A stretch of DNA of 64,000 bases from Herbaspirillum frisingense GSF30 (GTDB lineage Bacteria > Pseudomonadota > Gammaproteobacteria > Burkholderiales > Burkholderiaceae_D), in the NCBI RefSeq assembly GCF_000300975.2, contig NZ_AEEC02000008.1, forward strand, positions 118,509-182,508, written 5' to 3'. This document shows positions 37,016-46,181 of this stretch, piece after piece (position 1 is the first letter of the stretch; each line of letters opens with the position of its first letter). The notes beneath the pieces were generated by a model. The model saw only the letters and a program-made list of their open reading frames with translations. It had not been told where the DNA came from and made no database searches. Made by a program: the position numbers and the translations under genes.

Positions 37016-38092
37016 ATGGATGAGCGTATATACCAATATAAGCCAGGATACCCAATTCCAGAATGGGACCTAAAACACCGACTCCCGATCAACAAGCCAG
37101 TCAGTTCCGAGTGTAAAGACACCAGTACTATTTTCAGGATCAACTCCACCTTTATGGAGGTAACTGATCAGCCATATCGAGAGCGACATTGGCAGGCTGG
37201 AGGCGTCCTAGGCACGGTGTTCATGGCAATAATATCTATTACGCCGCTCGTATTGATTGCGTCAAATCCAGTACCAAGACTTAATTTTGCAATTGCTGCT
37301 CTCTGTTGCCTTTCCATCAGCTCAATCATCTATTTCACATATATGGCGCTCAAATACGGCCGAGACGAATTCTTTTCGCTGCGGCGTCGCCCTATCCGCT
37401 TCAATCGCGAGGAGAGAAAAATATACGCGATTCGTCGTCGTAGATTCTTTTCCAAGCCGGGTGAGGGAGATATCACATGGGAAGTCCCCTGGGACGACAA
37501 GGCCATTTTTTGCATCCACCGCGGAATCGTCCAACGCAGGCACGTTTTTCATATCCGACATTACGAGGTGGATCAGAACGGCAACGTCATACGTGCATTC
37601 GCAATTGGGCGAACATGGGAAGAAGACGAATGCCTCACTGGCCTACTTTCGCAGTGGAACTATTGGTGCTGGTACATGAATCAGGGGCCGGCTGATTTAC
37701 CTAAACCTCTCCTCTTCTTCAAAGAAAAAGAGAACATGCTGGAGAGCTTTCTATTCTGCATGTACGACTTCGGAATGCGCGCCAGCGCCGCCCATCGCAT
37801 CTCGATGATGCCGCTCATTCTGTTAATGACCAGCTACCGCCTGATGGCGCTATGGACTTGCCGTGATCCGATCTGGCCTGACGCCGTGAACAAGGTCAGT
37901 GTCATCGATCCAGAGGATCCTTTCAATGAGCCCTCCGGCCGCACACCCATCGGATGGGCAGAAACAACGCATGCAATGGATCGCCATGAATATCCGGAAG
38001 GCGACAAAAAGGAAATGGAAAACTGGTCTGGCGAAAAAGATCCCACCGCCAATGCCTTGCTCTGGGCAAAAGATGTACCGCCCAAATGTTGA
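37016..38092 (+). CDS. DUF6708 membrane protein, likely immunity protein to the T6SS effector
   Basis: This is a 358-residue protein with two adjacent transmembrane helices (about 61-83, GGVLGTVFMAIISITPLVLIA; and 89-112). After them comes the DUF6708 core: RRPIRFNREERKIYAIRRRR, DITWEVPWDDK and HYEVDQNGNVIRAFAIGRTWEED. Genes of this family regularly follow BTH_I2691-type effectors, and membrane immunity proteins are expected for pore-forming toxins; immunity is therefore inferred from position and topology. It starts two bases after the effector stop codon, so the two are co-expressed. It is markedly AT-richer than neighbouring housekeeping genes, which suggests acquisition together with the effector C-terminus. 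Confidence 0.75.
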   Translation: MDERIYQYKPGYPIPEWDLKHRLPINKPVSSECKDTSTIFRINSTFMEVTDQPYRERHWQAGGVLGTVFMAIISITPLVLIASNPVPRLNFAIAALCCLSISSIIYFTYMALKYGRDEFFSLRRRPIRFNREERKIYAIRRRRFFSKPGEGDITWEVPWDDKAIFCIHRGIVQRRHVFHIRHYEVDQNGNVIRAFAIGRTWEEDECLTGLLSQWNYWCWYMNQGPADLPKPLLFFKEKENMLESFLFCMYDFGMRASAAHRISMMPLILLMTSYRLMALWTCRDPIWPDAVNKVSVIDPEDPFNEPSGRTPIGWAETTHAMDRHEYPEGDKKEMENWSGEKDPTANALLWAKDVPPKC

Positions 38093-38149
38093 CCTTTGCG
38101 TGATAAGGATATTTCGAGCAGTCAACACGACAAACCCTGCCAGTTGAAC

Positions 38150-38175
38150 GGCATTGGCGCCACGAAGCCAATGCC
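38150..38175 (+). terminator. Hairpin after the effector-immunity pair
   Basis: GGCATTGGC (38150-38158) pairs perfectly with GCCAATGCC (38167-38175) across an 8-base loop, followed by GGTTCTTCC. The T-tract is poor, so termination strength is uncertain. It lies between convergent genes. Confidence 0.5.
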
Positions 38176-38222
38176 GGTTCTTCCAAGTCTGCCCCGTCTC
38201 GATGGGAAAATATCGGTATCGC

Positions 38223-39341
38223 TCAACGGCGCGGCAAGCGCACCGTCACCATGGTCTGCACCTGGTCATCGGAGGTCATGCTGATGCTGCCGCCATGTGC
38301 CTTGACGATCTGCTGGGCGATGAAGAGACCCAGTCCCAGGCCTTCCTTGCGCCCAATCTCGCGCTCGCCACCGCGGAAGGGATCGAAGATCACCGGCAGC
38401 AGCGCTTCCGGGATCACGCCGCGATTGGCGATCACCATCACCACCTCGTGCTCGCTGCGTCCATCGATGCCGATGCAGACCGGATGGCCCGGCTCGCCAT
38501 GCTGCAGGGCATTGCCCAGCAGGTTGGCCGCTACCTGGCCCAGGCGGTCGCCGTCCCAGTAGCCATTGTCGTCACCCTCGATGCGACGTTCGATGACGCT
38601 GCCCGGATAAGTGGCCTGGTATTCCTGCACTACCCGCTCGGTGATCTCACCCAGGCAGGCACTGGCGCGCACCAGCGGAATGCCGCCTGCCAGGCGGGCG
38701 CGGGCCAGGTCCAGCATGTTCTCGATCAGCTTGGCCATGCGCTTGCCGCCGTTGAGGATCTGCTGCGAGGCCTTTTGCGCCACCTCTTCCTTGTAGGTCC
38801 GCTGCATCAGCGTGGCCGCCATCACCACGGCACTGAGCGGATTGCGCAGATCGTGGCCGAGGATGGCGACGAACATCTCGTTGAGGCGCAAGGTCTCCGT
38901 GCGCTCGTGCAGTTCCAGCGCCAGTTGCTGCTTCTGACGATACAGCTGGAAGAACACCTCCGCCTTGTTGCGCAGGATGTGCGGTTCGATGGGCTTGTAG
39001 AGAAAATCCACCGCGCCGCTCTCGTAACCCTTGAACAGGCGGCGTTCGTCGCGCACGCCGGCCGTCACGAAGATCAGCGGCACGTTGCGGGTGCGTTCGC
39101 TGCCGCGGATCAGTTCGGCCAGTTCGAAGCCGTCCATGACCGGCATCTGTACGTCAATGAAGGCCAGTGCCACCTCGTGCTGCAGCAGCAGCTCAAGGGC
39201 TTCCATGCCCGAGCGCGCCAGCAGCAGTTCGACATCGTCACGCTGCAGCAGCGCCGACAAGGCCAGCAAGTTTTCTTCGAGATCATCGACCAGCAGGAAT
39301 TTCACCCGTGGCAGGTCTCTTTGTTTCTGTTGTTCTATCAC
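38223..39341 (-). CDS. Receiver-histidine kinase fusion protein
   Basis: This is a 372-residue soluble signalling protein. The N-terminal receiver (KFLLVDDLEENLLALSALL, phospho-Asp in VALAFIDVQMPVMDGFELA) is followed by a short coiled linker and a histidine kinase core with the H-box in FVAILGHDLRNPLSAVVM and the ATP domain in ANLLGNALQHGE and GLGLGLFIAQQIVKAHGG. It begins with GTG at 39341, overlapping the CheB stop codon (GTGA), with AAGGAA upstream. It is the last gene of the kinase-CheR-CheB operon. A receiver ahead of a kinase lets it relay a signal received from the upstream hybrid kinase (inference). Confidence 0.88.
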   Translation of the reverse strand: MIEQQKQRDLPRVKFLLVDDLEENLLALSALLQRDDVELLLARSGMEALELLLQHEVALAFIDVQMPVMDGFELAELIRGSERTRNVPLIFVTAGVRDERRLFKGYESGAVDFLYKPIEPHILRNKAEVFFQLYRQKQQLALELHERTETLRLNEMFVAILGHDLRNPLSAVVMAATLMQRTYKEEVAQKASQQILNGGKRMAKLIENMLDLARARLAGGIPLVRASACLGEITERVVQEYQATYPGSVIERRIEGDDNGYWDGDRLGQVAANLLGNALQHGEPGHPVCIGIDGRSEHEVVMVIANRGVIPEALLPVIFDPFRGGEREIGRKEGLGLGLFIAQQIVKAHGGSISMTSDDQVQTMVTVRLPRR

Positions 39342-39973
39342 CTGCGTTCCTTTTCCTGGTCATTCCCCTGTACGCCCAGGGTACGCAGCAGATCGGCGAT
39401 CTGCGAGAGCGTGAGCACATGGTCGATCTTGCCCAGCGCCAGTGCCTGTGCCGGCATGTAAGGCACCTGCGCCTGTTGCGGGCTTTGCACCACCGTCATG
39501 CCGCCGGCGCGACCGATGGCCTGCAAGCCGGCCGCGCCATCGTGGTTGCCACCGGTGAGGACAATGCCCAGCAAGCGCTCGCGGTAGACATCGGCAGCCG
39601 ACTCGAACAGCACGTCGATGGCCGGTCGCGAAAAATTGACCAGTTCATCATTGGACATGGCCAGCAAGGGGCCGTCCTCGCCGCGGTCGACCAGCAGATG
39701 ATAATCCGGCGGCGCAAAATGGATCACGCCGGGCTGGGCGGGCAGCTTGTCCTGCGCTTCCACCACCGGCTGGGCACAACGGTCGGCAAAGATCTGCGGC
39801 AGCAGGCTGGGCCGTTCGCGCGGCAGGTGCAGCACCACCATGGTCGCCACTGCCGCGCCACGACGCAGCGCCGGGAGGATTTCCGAGAGCGCCTCTATGC
39901 CGCCGGCGGAGGCACCGATGACCACGGCCGCGATGTTGCGGCCCTCCAGCGAAGGCAAGGTGACGGTACTCAC
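39338..39973 (-). CDS. Stand-alone CheB methylesterase domain protein
   Basis: This 211-residue protein consists of the CheB catalytic domain alone, without a receiver. The Ser-His-Asp triad is in AAVVIGASAGGIEALSEILP (Ser), VVLHLPRERPSLLPQIF (His) and GIVLTGGNHDGAAGLQAIG (Asp). CheB removes methyl groups from, and deamidates, chemoreceptors. Here, away from receptors and next to CheR and kinases, the pair probably modifies another target. The start is GTG at 39973, overlapping the CheR stop codon (GTGA). All four genes of this operon overlap, indicating tight coupling. Confidence 0.9.
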   Translation of the reverse strand: MSTVTLPSLEGRNIAAVVIGASAGGIEALSEILPALRRGAAVATMVVLHLPRERPSLLPQIFADRCAQPVVEAQDKLPAQPGVIHFAPPDYHLLVDRGEDGPLLAMSNDELVNFSRPAIDVLFESAADVYRERLLGIVLTGGNHDGAAGLQAIGRAGGMTVVQSPQQAQVPYMPAQALALGKIDHVLTLSQIADLLRTLGVQGNDQEKERR

Positions 39974-40821
39974 AGCTCGCCCTTCTTCTGGAACAGGCGT
40001 TCCTCGCGGTCCACCTCGTCGAAGGCCACGCCATGCGAGGAGAAGCGCAGCGACTCCTTCGAGCCCAGGCCGAGGAAGCCCTTGCGCACCAGCGATTCGC
40101 GGAACAGCCCGAGGGCGCGCTCCTGCAGATGGCGGTTGAAATAGATCAGCACGTTGCGGCAAGACACCAGGTGCATCTCTGCAAACACACTGTCGGTGGC
40201 CAGGCTGTGGTCGGAAAAGACCACATTCCGGCGCAAAGACTTGTCAAACACGACGGCACCATAAGCCGCCGTATAGTAATCCGAAAGCGAAGTCCTTGCT
40301 CCGGATTTCTGGTGATTGCTGGTGAAGCCGGGAATGCGGTCCAGCTCGTAGACGCCGGCCTCGGCCTTCTTGAGCGCAGTCTGGTTGATGTCGGTGGCGT
40401 AGATGATGCTGCGTTCAAGCAGGCCTTCCTCGCGCAACAGGATGGCCAGGGAATAGACTTCCTCGCCACTGCTGCAGCCGGCCACCCAGATCTTCAGCGA
40501 GGGATAGGTGCGCAACAGCGGCATCACCTTCTCGCGCAGCGCCTTGAAGTAGCCAGGATCGCGGAACATCTCGCTGACCTGCACCGTGAGGTAGTCCATC
40601 AGCGCCGGGAAGACGGTGGCATCATGCAGCACCTTGTCCTGCAGCTGCGAGAGGGTGTCGCAGCCGAAACGGATCATGGCCGTGGCCAGGCGACGCTTCA
40701 GGGAGGCGCCGGCATAGCCGCGAAAATCGCAGTGATACTTCAGGTAGATGGCGTCCAGCAGCAACTGCATCTCGATATCGAAATGCCGGTTGGCCAGGGC
40801 CTGGTTTATTTGGGCATCCAT
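39970..40821 (-). CDS. CheR-type protein-glutamate methyltransferase
   Basis: This is a 283-residue SAM-dependent methyltransferase. The N-terminal helical domain (RGYAGASLKRRLATAMIRFG) precedes the catalytic domain with the SAM motif KIWVAGCSSGEEVYSLAILL, YATDINQTALKKAEAGVY and LVSCRNVLIYFNRHLQERAL. The ATG at 40821 lies inside the end of the hybrid kinase gene (16-base overlap). No chemoreceptor gene is nearby. The methylated partner could be the hybrid kinase itself, whose long coiled coil resembles a receptor signalling helix (speculative). Confidence 0.9.
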   Translation of the reverse strand: MDAQINQALANRHFDIEMQLLLDAIYLKYHCDFRGYAGASLKRRLATAMIRFGCDTLSQLQDKVLHDATVFPALMDYLTVQVSEMFRDPGYFKALREKVMPLLRTYPSLKIWVAGCSSGEEVYSLAILLREEGLLERSIIYATDINQTALKKAEAGVYELDRIPGFTSNHQKSGARTSLSDYYTAAYGAVVFDKSLRRNVVFSDHSLATDSVFAEMHLVSCRNVLIYFNRHLQERALGLFRESLVRKGFLGLGSKESLRFSSHGVAFDEVDREERLFQKKGEL

Positions 40822-43800
40822 ACACGTACCAGGGACAGCAGTTTTTCCACATCCAGGGGCTTGGCGATGTAATCGTTGGCGCCGGCGGCCAGGCATTTCT
40901 CCTGGTCATCCTTCATCGCCTTGGCGGTCAGCGCGATGATGGGCAGGCGCTTCCAGATGGCCTGCTTGCGGATCTCGCGCATGGCGGTCAGGCCGTCCAT
41001 CTCCGGCATCATGATATCCATCAGCACCAGGTCGATGACGGCGCCGGGCTTGTCCTGGCTGCGTTGCAGCGCATCCAGGGCCTCCCGGCCGTTACGGGCG
41101 ATCTCGACCTTCATGCCCTTGGGCTCCAGCACCGAGGAAAGCGCAAAGATGTTGCGCACATCGTCTTCCACCACCAGGATGCGACGGCCTTCGAAGACCG
41201 TCTCGCGGTCGCGCGCCACCTTGAGCAGGCGCTGGCTTTCCGGCGGCAGCGTGGTTTCCACCTGGTGCAGGAACAGCGTCACCTCATCCAGCAGGCGCTC
41301 CGGCGAACGCGCATCCTTGATGATGATGGAGCGCGAGAAGCGGCGCAGATTCTGCTCTTCCTCGGCCGAGAGCGAGCGGCCGGTATAGACGATCACCGGC
41401 GGGAAGGCCACATGCTCCTGCTCGGCCATCTTTTCCAGCAACTGGTAGCCGGACAGGTCGGGCAGGTTCAGGTCCATCACCATGCAGTCGAAGGTGGTCT
41501 CGCGCAGGCGCGCCAGGGCGTCCGTGGCAGTACGCACACCGACCAGGTTGATGTTCTCGCCGGCCAGCAACTGGCGGATGCTGTCGAGCTGGCGGGCGTC
41601 GTCCTCGACCACCAGCACATGCCGCAGGCCTTGCAGGAACTTGGCTTCCAGCTTGCGGATGGCGCCGATCAGTTCTTCGCGCTGCACCGGCTTGAGTGCG
41701 TAACCGATGGCGCCGCGCTCCATGGCCTCTTGCGAATAGTCGGCCACCGACACCACGTGCACCGGGATGTGGCGGGTCTTGGGATTGCGCTTGATCTGGT
41801 CCAGCACACCCAGACCGGAGAAGTCGGGCAGGTTCATGTCCATCAGGATGGCGCTGGGACGATACATCTCGGCAGCGGCCACGCCTTCGTTGGCGGAGTG
41901 CGTGACGACGCACTGGAAACCCATCTCATGGGCCAGGTCGCGCAGGATCATGGCGAAGGCCGGATCGTCCTCGATCACCAGGATCAGGCGTGCAGTGGCC
42001 TCGATCCGGTGGCGGTCGTCGTCGATGGCGATCTCCTGCAGGCGTGTCGGTGGGGCAGCCGGCGCCGAGGCACTGGCAACGCGCACGTCCGGCGCCGTGG
42101 CCACCTGGGCCGCCTGCAGTGTCGAGGCTGCGGCAGCGGCATTTGCCGACTTCGGCGCCGTCGCCGGTGCACGCAGGATGGCCTGGTCACCGCTGTAGAC
42201 CTGCGGCAGCGAGAGCGTAAAGATGCTGCCCTCGCCCGGCCGGCTCTGCACGGTGATATCGCCACCCAGCAGCTGTGCCAGGTCACGCGAGATCGACAGG
42301 CCCAGACCGGTGCCGCCGTATTTGCGGTGGGTGCTGCCATCGGCCTGACGGAAGGCTTCGAAGATGAACTGATGCTGGTCCTCGCCAATACCGATGCCGG
42401 TATCGCGCACGGCGAAGGCGATGCGGTTCTGGGCGTCGGCATAGACGCGCAGGCTGACCTCACCCTTCTCGGTGAACTTGATGGCGTTGGAGAGCAGATT
42501 CTTGAGGATCTGGCCCAGGCGCTGCATGTCGGTTTCCATGCGCTGCGGCACGCCCGGCTCCACCTCCACCTTGAAGCCCAGGCCCTTCTGCTGGGCGGTC
42601 ATGGCAAAGCTGGCCTTGAGTTCCTCGGCCAGCTTGGTCACCACGAAGGATTCGGAGACGATATCGAGCTTGCCGGCCTCCATCTTGGAAAGGTCGAGGA
42701 TATCGTTGATCAGTGCCAGCAGATCGTTGCCGGCCGACGAGATGGTCTGGGCGAAACGCACCTGTTCGTCGGTCAGGTTGCCCTGTTTGTTGTCGGCCAG
42801 CAGCTTGGCCAGGATCAGGGTGGAGTTCAGCGGGGTGCGCAGTTCGTGGCTCATGTTGGCCAGGAACTCGCTCTTGTACTGGTTGGCGCGCTCCAGTTCG
42901 GTGGCCTTGTCCACCAGCACCACCTGGGTCTTGGCCAGGTCGTCCTTCTGCAGTTCCAGCAACTGGGCCTGCTCTTCCAGCTGGGCATTGGTTTCCTCCA
43001 GCTCGGCCTGCTGGGTTTCCAGGCGCAGCTGCGAGGCCTTCAGGGCCTGTCCCTGCTCTTCCAGTTCTTCATTGTTGACCCGCAGTTCCTCCTGCTGGGC
43101 CTGTAATTCCTCGGACTGGCGCTGGGTCTCTTCCAGCAGTTCTTCCAGGCGGGTGCGGTCCTTGGAGGAGCGCACGGCGATGGCGATCTGGTCCGACAGG
43201 CGGGCCAGCAATTCTTCTTCCTCGGCGCGCACCCGACGCAGGAAGCCGAGCTCGAACACGGCCTGCACCGTGCCATCCACCGAGGCCGGGACGATCAGCA
43301 ACTCACGCGGCTGATGACGCCCCACGGCCGAGGAGACAGTGAGATAGTGCTCAGGTACATCCTTGACATGCATGGCGCGATTGAGCTTGGCCGCCTGGCC
43401 CAGCAGACCCTGGCCGTCCCGCAGATTGGGCTGGATCTGCTGCTCGCCCTCATCTTCCAGGGCATAGGCTGCGAAGCGCTGGAAATCGCCGCCATCGGTG
43501 CGCAGGTAGATGGCGCCGACCTGCGCGTTCAGGTAGGCCGTGAGGAAGGCCAGCGTGTTTTCGCCCAGGGTGCTCAGGCGCTGCTCGCCCTGCAGGCGCT
43601 CGGCCAAGCCCATCTGTCCGGCGCGGATCCAGGTCTGCTTCTCCCGCGAACGATAGTCGCGCGAGGTGGTGACGGCAGCAGCGGCGATCAATACCAGCAG
43701 CAGGGCCGAACCACCCCAGGCCACGGCGGTGGAAAAGGCGACTGCATCACGCCAGTCGGACTGACGTGCGGTCAGCAGGTCGCGCTCCTGCTCTTCCATG

Positions 43801-44423
43801 TCGCGGGTCAGGGTGCGCACGCGGTCCATGGACATCTTGCCGCGATCCGATTGCACCACCGCCAGCGCGCCAGCGGCATCGCCATTGCGGCGTCGGGTGA
43901 TGGTCTCGGCCAGTTCTTCCATCTTGTCGTTGACCACCCGTTCCACCTGCGACAGGCGCTTGACCTGGTCGGGGTTGTCGACGATCAGCTCGCGCAGGCG
44001 CGTGATCTCGCCCGGCAAGGCGGCCCGCGCCTGGTTATAGGGACTGAGATAGCTTTCGGTGCCGGTCAGCAGGAAGCCGCGCTGGCTGGTTTCGGCATCC
44101 TTGAGGGTGGAAACCAGATTCTGCAACTGCTCGCGCACCTGCATGGTGTGCGAGACGGCATTGGCCGCTTCCCCCCGGCTGACCGAGGCTTCGTAGGTGA
44201 ACAGGGCGATCAGGACGACCGCCACGATCGCCACCGAAAACCCGATCAGGGGTCCCATCGGTAGTGGTGGGCCGGAAAATGCGCCCTTGCCCTGGCGCTT
44301 CAACATGGCAATACGTTCTTCTGCTTGGCTGGAATAAACCCGCACGGTGCGCTCCGTTGTTCGAATCGTTGGTCGAGCTGCGGGGGTTCTTTGCCCCCCT
44401 CCCCTGGTCTTGCCTTTTGCCAC
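40806..44423 (-). CDS. Large hybrid histidine kinase: CHASE3-GAF-coiled coil-HisKA-HATPase-three receivers
   Basis: This is a 1205-residue inner-membrane sensor. Domain order: transmembrane helix about 58-78 (LIGFSVAIVAVVLIALFTYEA), periplasmic CHASE3 (DAETSQRGFLLTGTESYL) to about 235, second helix about 237-258, GAF about 290-430, a Gln/Glu-rich coiled coil about 435-515, H-box His526 in FLANMSHELRTPLNS, HATPase (NLLSNAIKFTEKG, GGTGLGLSISRDL), an Ala-rich linker, then three receivers beginning LILVIEDDPAF, HVLVVEDDARQ and RILVVEDDVRN. It starts at GTG 44423 or perhaps ATG 44306; neither has a strong ribosome-binding site. It heads the operon with cheR, cheB and a receiver-kinase. The signal is unknown. 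Confidence 0.92.
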   Translation of the reverse strand: MAKGKTRGGGQRTPAARPTIRTTERTVRVYSSQAEERIAMLKRQGKGAFSGPPLPMGPLIGFSVAIVAVVLIALFTYEASVSRGEAANAVSHTMQVREQLQNLVSTLKDAETSQRGFLLTGTESYLSPYNQARAALPGEITRLRELIVDNPDQVKRLSQVERVVNDKMEELAETITRRRNGDAAGALAVVQSDRGKMSMDRVRTLTRDMEEQERDLLTARQSDWRDAVAFSTAVAWGGSALLLVLIAAAAVTTSRDYRSREKQTWIRAGQMGLAERLQGEQRLSTLGENTLAFLTAYLNAQVGAIYLRTDGGDFQRFAAYALEDEGEQQIQPNLRDGQGLLGQAAKLNRAMHVKDVPEHYLTVSSAVGRHQPRELLIVPASVDGTVQAVFELGFLRRVRAEEEELLARLSDQIAIAVRSSKDRTRLEELLEETQRQSEELQAQQEELRVNNEELEEQGQALKASQLRLETQQAELEETNAQLEEQAQLLELQKDDLAKTQVVLVDKATELERANQYKSEFLANMSHELRTPLNSTLILAKLLADNKQGNLTDEQVRFAQTISSAGNDLLALINDILDLSKMEAGKLDIVSESFVVTKLAEELKASFAMTAQQKGLGFKVEVEPGVPQRMETDMQRLGQILKNLLSNAIKFTEKGEVSLRVYADAQNRIAFAVRDTGIGIGEDQHQFIFEAFRQADGSTHRKYGGTGLGLSISRDLAQLLGGDITVQSRPGEGSIFTLSLPQVYSGDQAILRAPATAPKSANAAAAASTLQAAQVATAPDVRVASASAPAAPPTRLQEIAIDDDRHRIEATARLILVIEDDPAFAMILRDLAHEMGFQCVVTHSANEGVAAAEMYRPSAILMDMNLPDFSGLGVLDQIKRNPKTRHIPVHVVSVADYSQEAMERGAIGYALKPVQREELIGAIRKLEAKFLQGLRHVLVVEDDARQLDSIRQLLAGENINLVGVRTATDALARLRETTFDCMVMDLNLPDLSGYQLLEKMAEQEHVAFPPVIVYTGRSLSAEEEQNLRRFSRSIIIKDARSPERLLDEVTLFLHQVETTLPPESQRLLKVARDRETVFEGRRILVVEDDVRNIFALSSVLEPKGMKVEIARNGREALDALQRSQDKPGAVIDLVLMDIMMPEMDGLTAMREIRKQAIWKRLPIIALTAKAMKDDQEKCLAAGANDYIAKPLDVEKLLSLVRVWMPK

Positions 44424-44588
44424 ACGGAAAGCCGGCCATTATACGGTGGCCTTCCGGTTCACGCTGCGCCCGGCCCGGGATTGCCCGGGACTGCCTGAGG
44501 CTGCATGAACCCGGCTAGGACAGGCGCCCGCCGGTTCGGTTCCATTGCGCTGACATCCTGGCGCCGACAACCAGTGGCGCCGGCCGGC

Positions 44589-45248
44589 TCAGTTGCCGGC
44601 CAGGCCGGCAGCGATATTGATGGACAGTCCGATGATGGCGGCATTGAAGATGAAGCAGATCAGCGAATGGACCAGCACCGACTTGCGCAGCGAGCGCGAA
44701 GCCACGCCGACATCGGAGGTCTGCACCGCCACGCTGATGGTGAAGGCGAAATAGAGGAAATCCCAGTAGTCGGGATTGCGCTGCCCCTCGGGAAAGCGCA
44801 GCGGCAGGGCGTCGGGATCGTCATCATCGGCATAGAACAGCCGCGCATAGTGCAAGGTGAAGATGGTCCCGATCAGGGCCCAGGAACCGAAGACGGTGGA
44901 GGCCGTGAAGGCATACCGCAGCAGGCGCCCGCCCTCGCGGTGGTGGCTGACCCCGGCCAGTTCCAGCAGGATCGCCAGCAGGCTGGCGATGGCCGCCACG
45001 CAGACCATGACCAGCACCACCTGGGCGCTTTCATCCTCGGTTTCGGCCAGGCGCTTGACGGCCTTGGCATCGGCTCGCACCATCATCAGCCACAGGCTGA
45101 AAAGATAGAACCAGACACCGGCGTTCCAGCCGATCAGGCATCGACTGATCCAGGTGGAGGCAGGAATGAAGACGGCGGCGACAATACCCACAGCCATGCC
45201 GATCAGCAAGCGTGGGTGGACCTGGACGATGTGGCGGGCGACGGACAT
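44589..45248 (-). CDS. DUF1345 family membrane protein
   Basis: This is a 219-residue integral membrane protein with five hydrophobic segments: [80 protein letters not shown] and [22 protein letters not shown]. The motif [20 protein letters not shown] is the DUF1345 signature. The function of the family is not established. The ATG at 45248 is used; an upstream frame to 45308 is less likely. It stands alone between the kinase operon and the lipoprotein pair. Confidence 0.88.
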   Translation of the reverse strand: MSVARHIVQVHPRLLIGMAVGIVAAVFIPASTWISRCLIGWNAGVWFYLFSLWLMMVRADAKAVKRLAETEDESAQVVLVMVCVAAIASLLAILLELAGVSHHREGGRLLRYAFTASTVFGSWALIGTIFTLHYARLFYADDDDPDALPLRFPEGQRNPDYWDFLYFAFTISVAVQTSDVGVASRSLRKSVLVHSLICFIFNAAIIGLSINIAAGLAGN

Positions 45249-45348
45249 TGTTATTGTTGGGCTGGTGCGTGAAGCCGCGGTGGCGTGCAATGGGCAGGAC
45301 ATTAGCATGCCCCGCCCCGCCCGGCCAGCGCCCTGCCGCCTTTGCGCC

Positions 45349-45882
45349 CTAGCGGCTGGGGAACAGACGCGCCAGGCGCACCGCTTCCTCGAAACTGGAC
45401 AAGCCGGTCAAGGCCATGGTGTTGATGGTCATCGGCCCCTCCACCCTGGCCACGTTGGTGACACGACCTTCCAGCACGGCCGCCAGCTGGCGGCCCATGA
45501 ATTCCCGCGAGGCTGCCGCCAGCCTGGCCGTCCCGACCGGCGAGAACTGCAACACCAGAATGGCGCGACCGGCGGCGTCCTTCTGCGCGCTGGCGCGCTG
45601 CACGTCGCTGGCATCCAGGGCCACGCGCGGCGCAAGGTAGATGTCGCCGCCCGGGGGATCGCTGATCTGCGCCTTGATCCAGCCCTGGGTCGGCACCGTG
45701 GTAGCGCCGCGCAGCTCGAACAGGGTCGAGGAAGACGGCGCCGCACCACCCTGCATGCCGCTGGAGGCGCAACCGGCCAGCACCAGTGCGGCACCGGCGG
45801 CCGCGCCCAGCAGCAGGGTGCGGCGGCGCGGCGATGCCAGATACAGGGCACCGGGGGTGAGGGAGAACTCGGGGGCGCTCAA
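45349..45882 (-). CDS. Lipoprotein with SecD head-like (SecDF P1 head) domain
   Basis: This is a 177-residue protein. An unusually long N-region before the basic [20 protein letters not shown] leads to a lipobox cysteine at about residue 38, with R-R-R suggestive of Tat export. The C-terminal third ([20 protein letters not shown], then [20 protein letters not shown]) resembles the P1-head subdomain of SecD, which binds substrates in the periplasm; no SecD membrane part is present. The start is TTG at 45882, preceded by AAGGAG eight bases away and overlapping the stop codon of the 72-residue gene upstream. A stand-alone SecD-head lipoprotein has no established function that I know of. Confidence 0.7.
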   Translation of the reverse strand: MSAPEFSLTPGALYLASPRRRTLLLGAAAGAALVLAGCASSGMQGGAAPSSSTLFELRGATTVPTQGWIKAQISDPPGGDIYLAPRVALDASDVQRASAQKDAAGRAILVLQFSPVGTARLAAASREFMGRQLAAVLEGRVTNVARVEGPMTINTMALTGLSSFEEAVRLARLFPSR

Positions 45883-46097
45883 AATTCGTGCTCCTTCAAG
45901 GCGCGCTGGGCGCGTTCGCGGGCGCTGGCCAGCGCCTCTTCCTCGGTCGGGAAGAGGCCCACGGGAATATAGGTCTCGGCGATCTCGGGCTCGCGCGCCA
46001 GGCGCACGAAGACCTGCGCCTCGAATCCCTCGTCGGGCTTTTCCACCGCTTCATAGCGGGCGATGTGGGTACCGCTTTGCAGGACCTTGTCCGTCAT
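45879..46097 (-). CDS. Hypothetical 72-residue protein
   Basis: This small soluble acidic protein is preceded by a strong AGGAGG site. It contains a beta-rich segment (EAQVFVRLAREPEIAETYIPVG) and a C-terminal helix (TEEEALASARERAQRALKEH), resembling small single-domain alpha/beta proteins. No family is recognised. Its stop codon overlaps the TTG start of the lipoprotein gene by three bases, so the two are translationally coupled and probably act together. The good ribosome-binding site and coherent codon use make it a real gene. Confidence 0.75.
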   Translation of the reverse strand: MTDKVLQSGTHIARYEAVEKPDEGFEAQVFVRLAREPEIAETYIPVGLFPTEEEALASARERAQRALKEHEF

Positions 46098-46181
46098 GTT
46101 GCCTCCTGGATTGTCACGAAGAAGGTGTTTAGACAGAACCGGGAGAGCGAGGTTCGGCGGCGGCGCAAGGGGCCCCTGCCA

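Noticed and set aside
41064..43106. 680-codon open frame on the plus strand inside the hybrid kinase gene
   Set aside because: Antisense artefact rich in Gln/Gly/His; the kinase frame has clear domains throughout.
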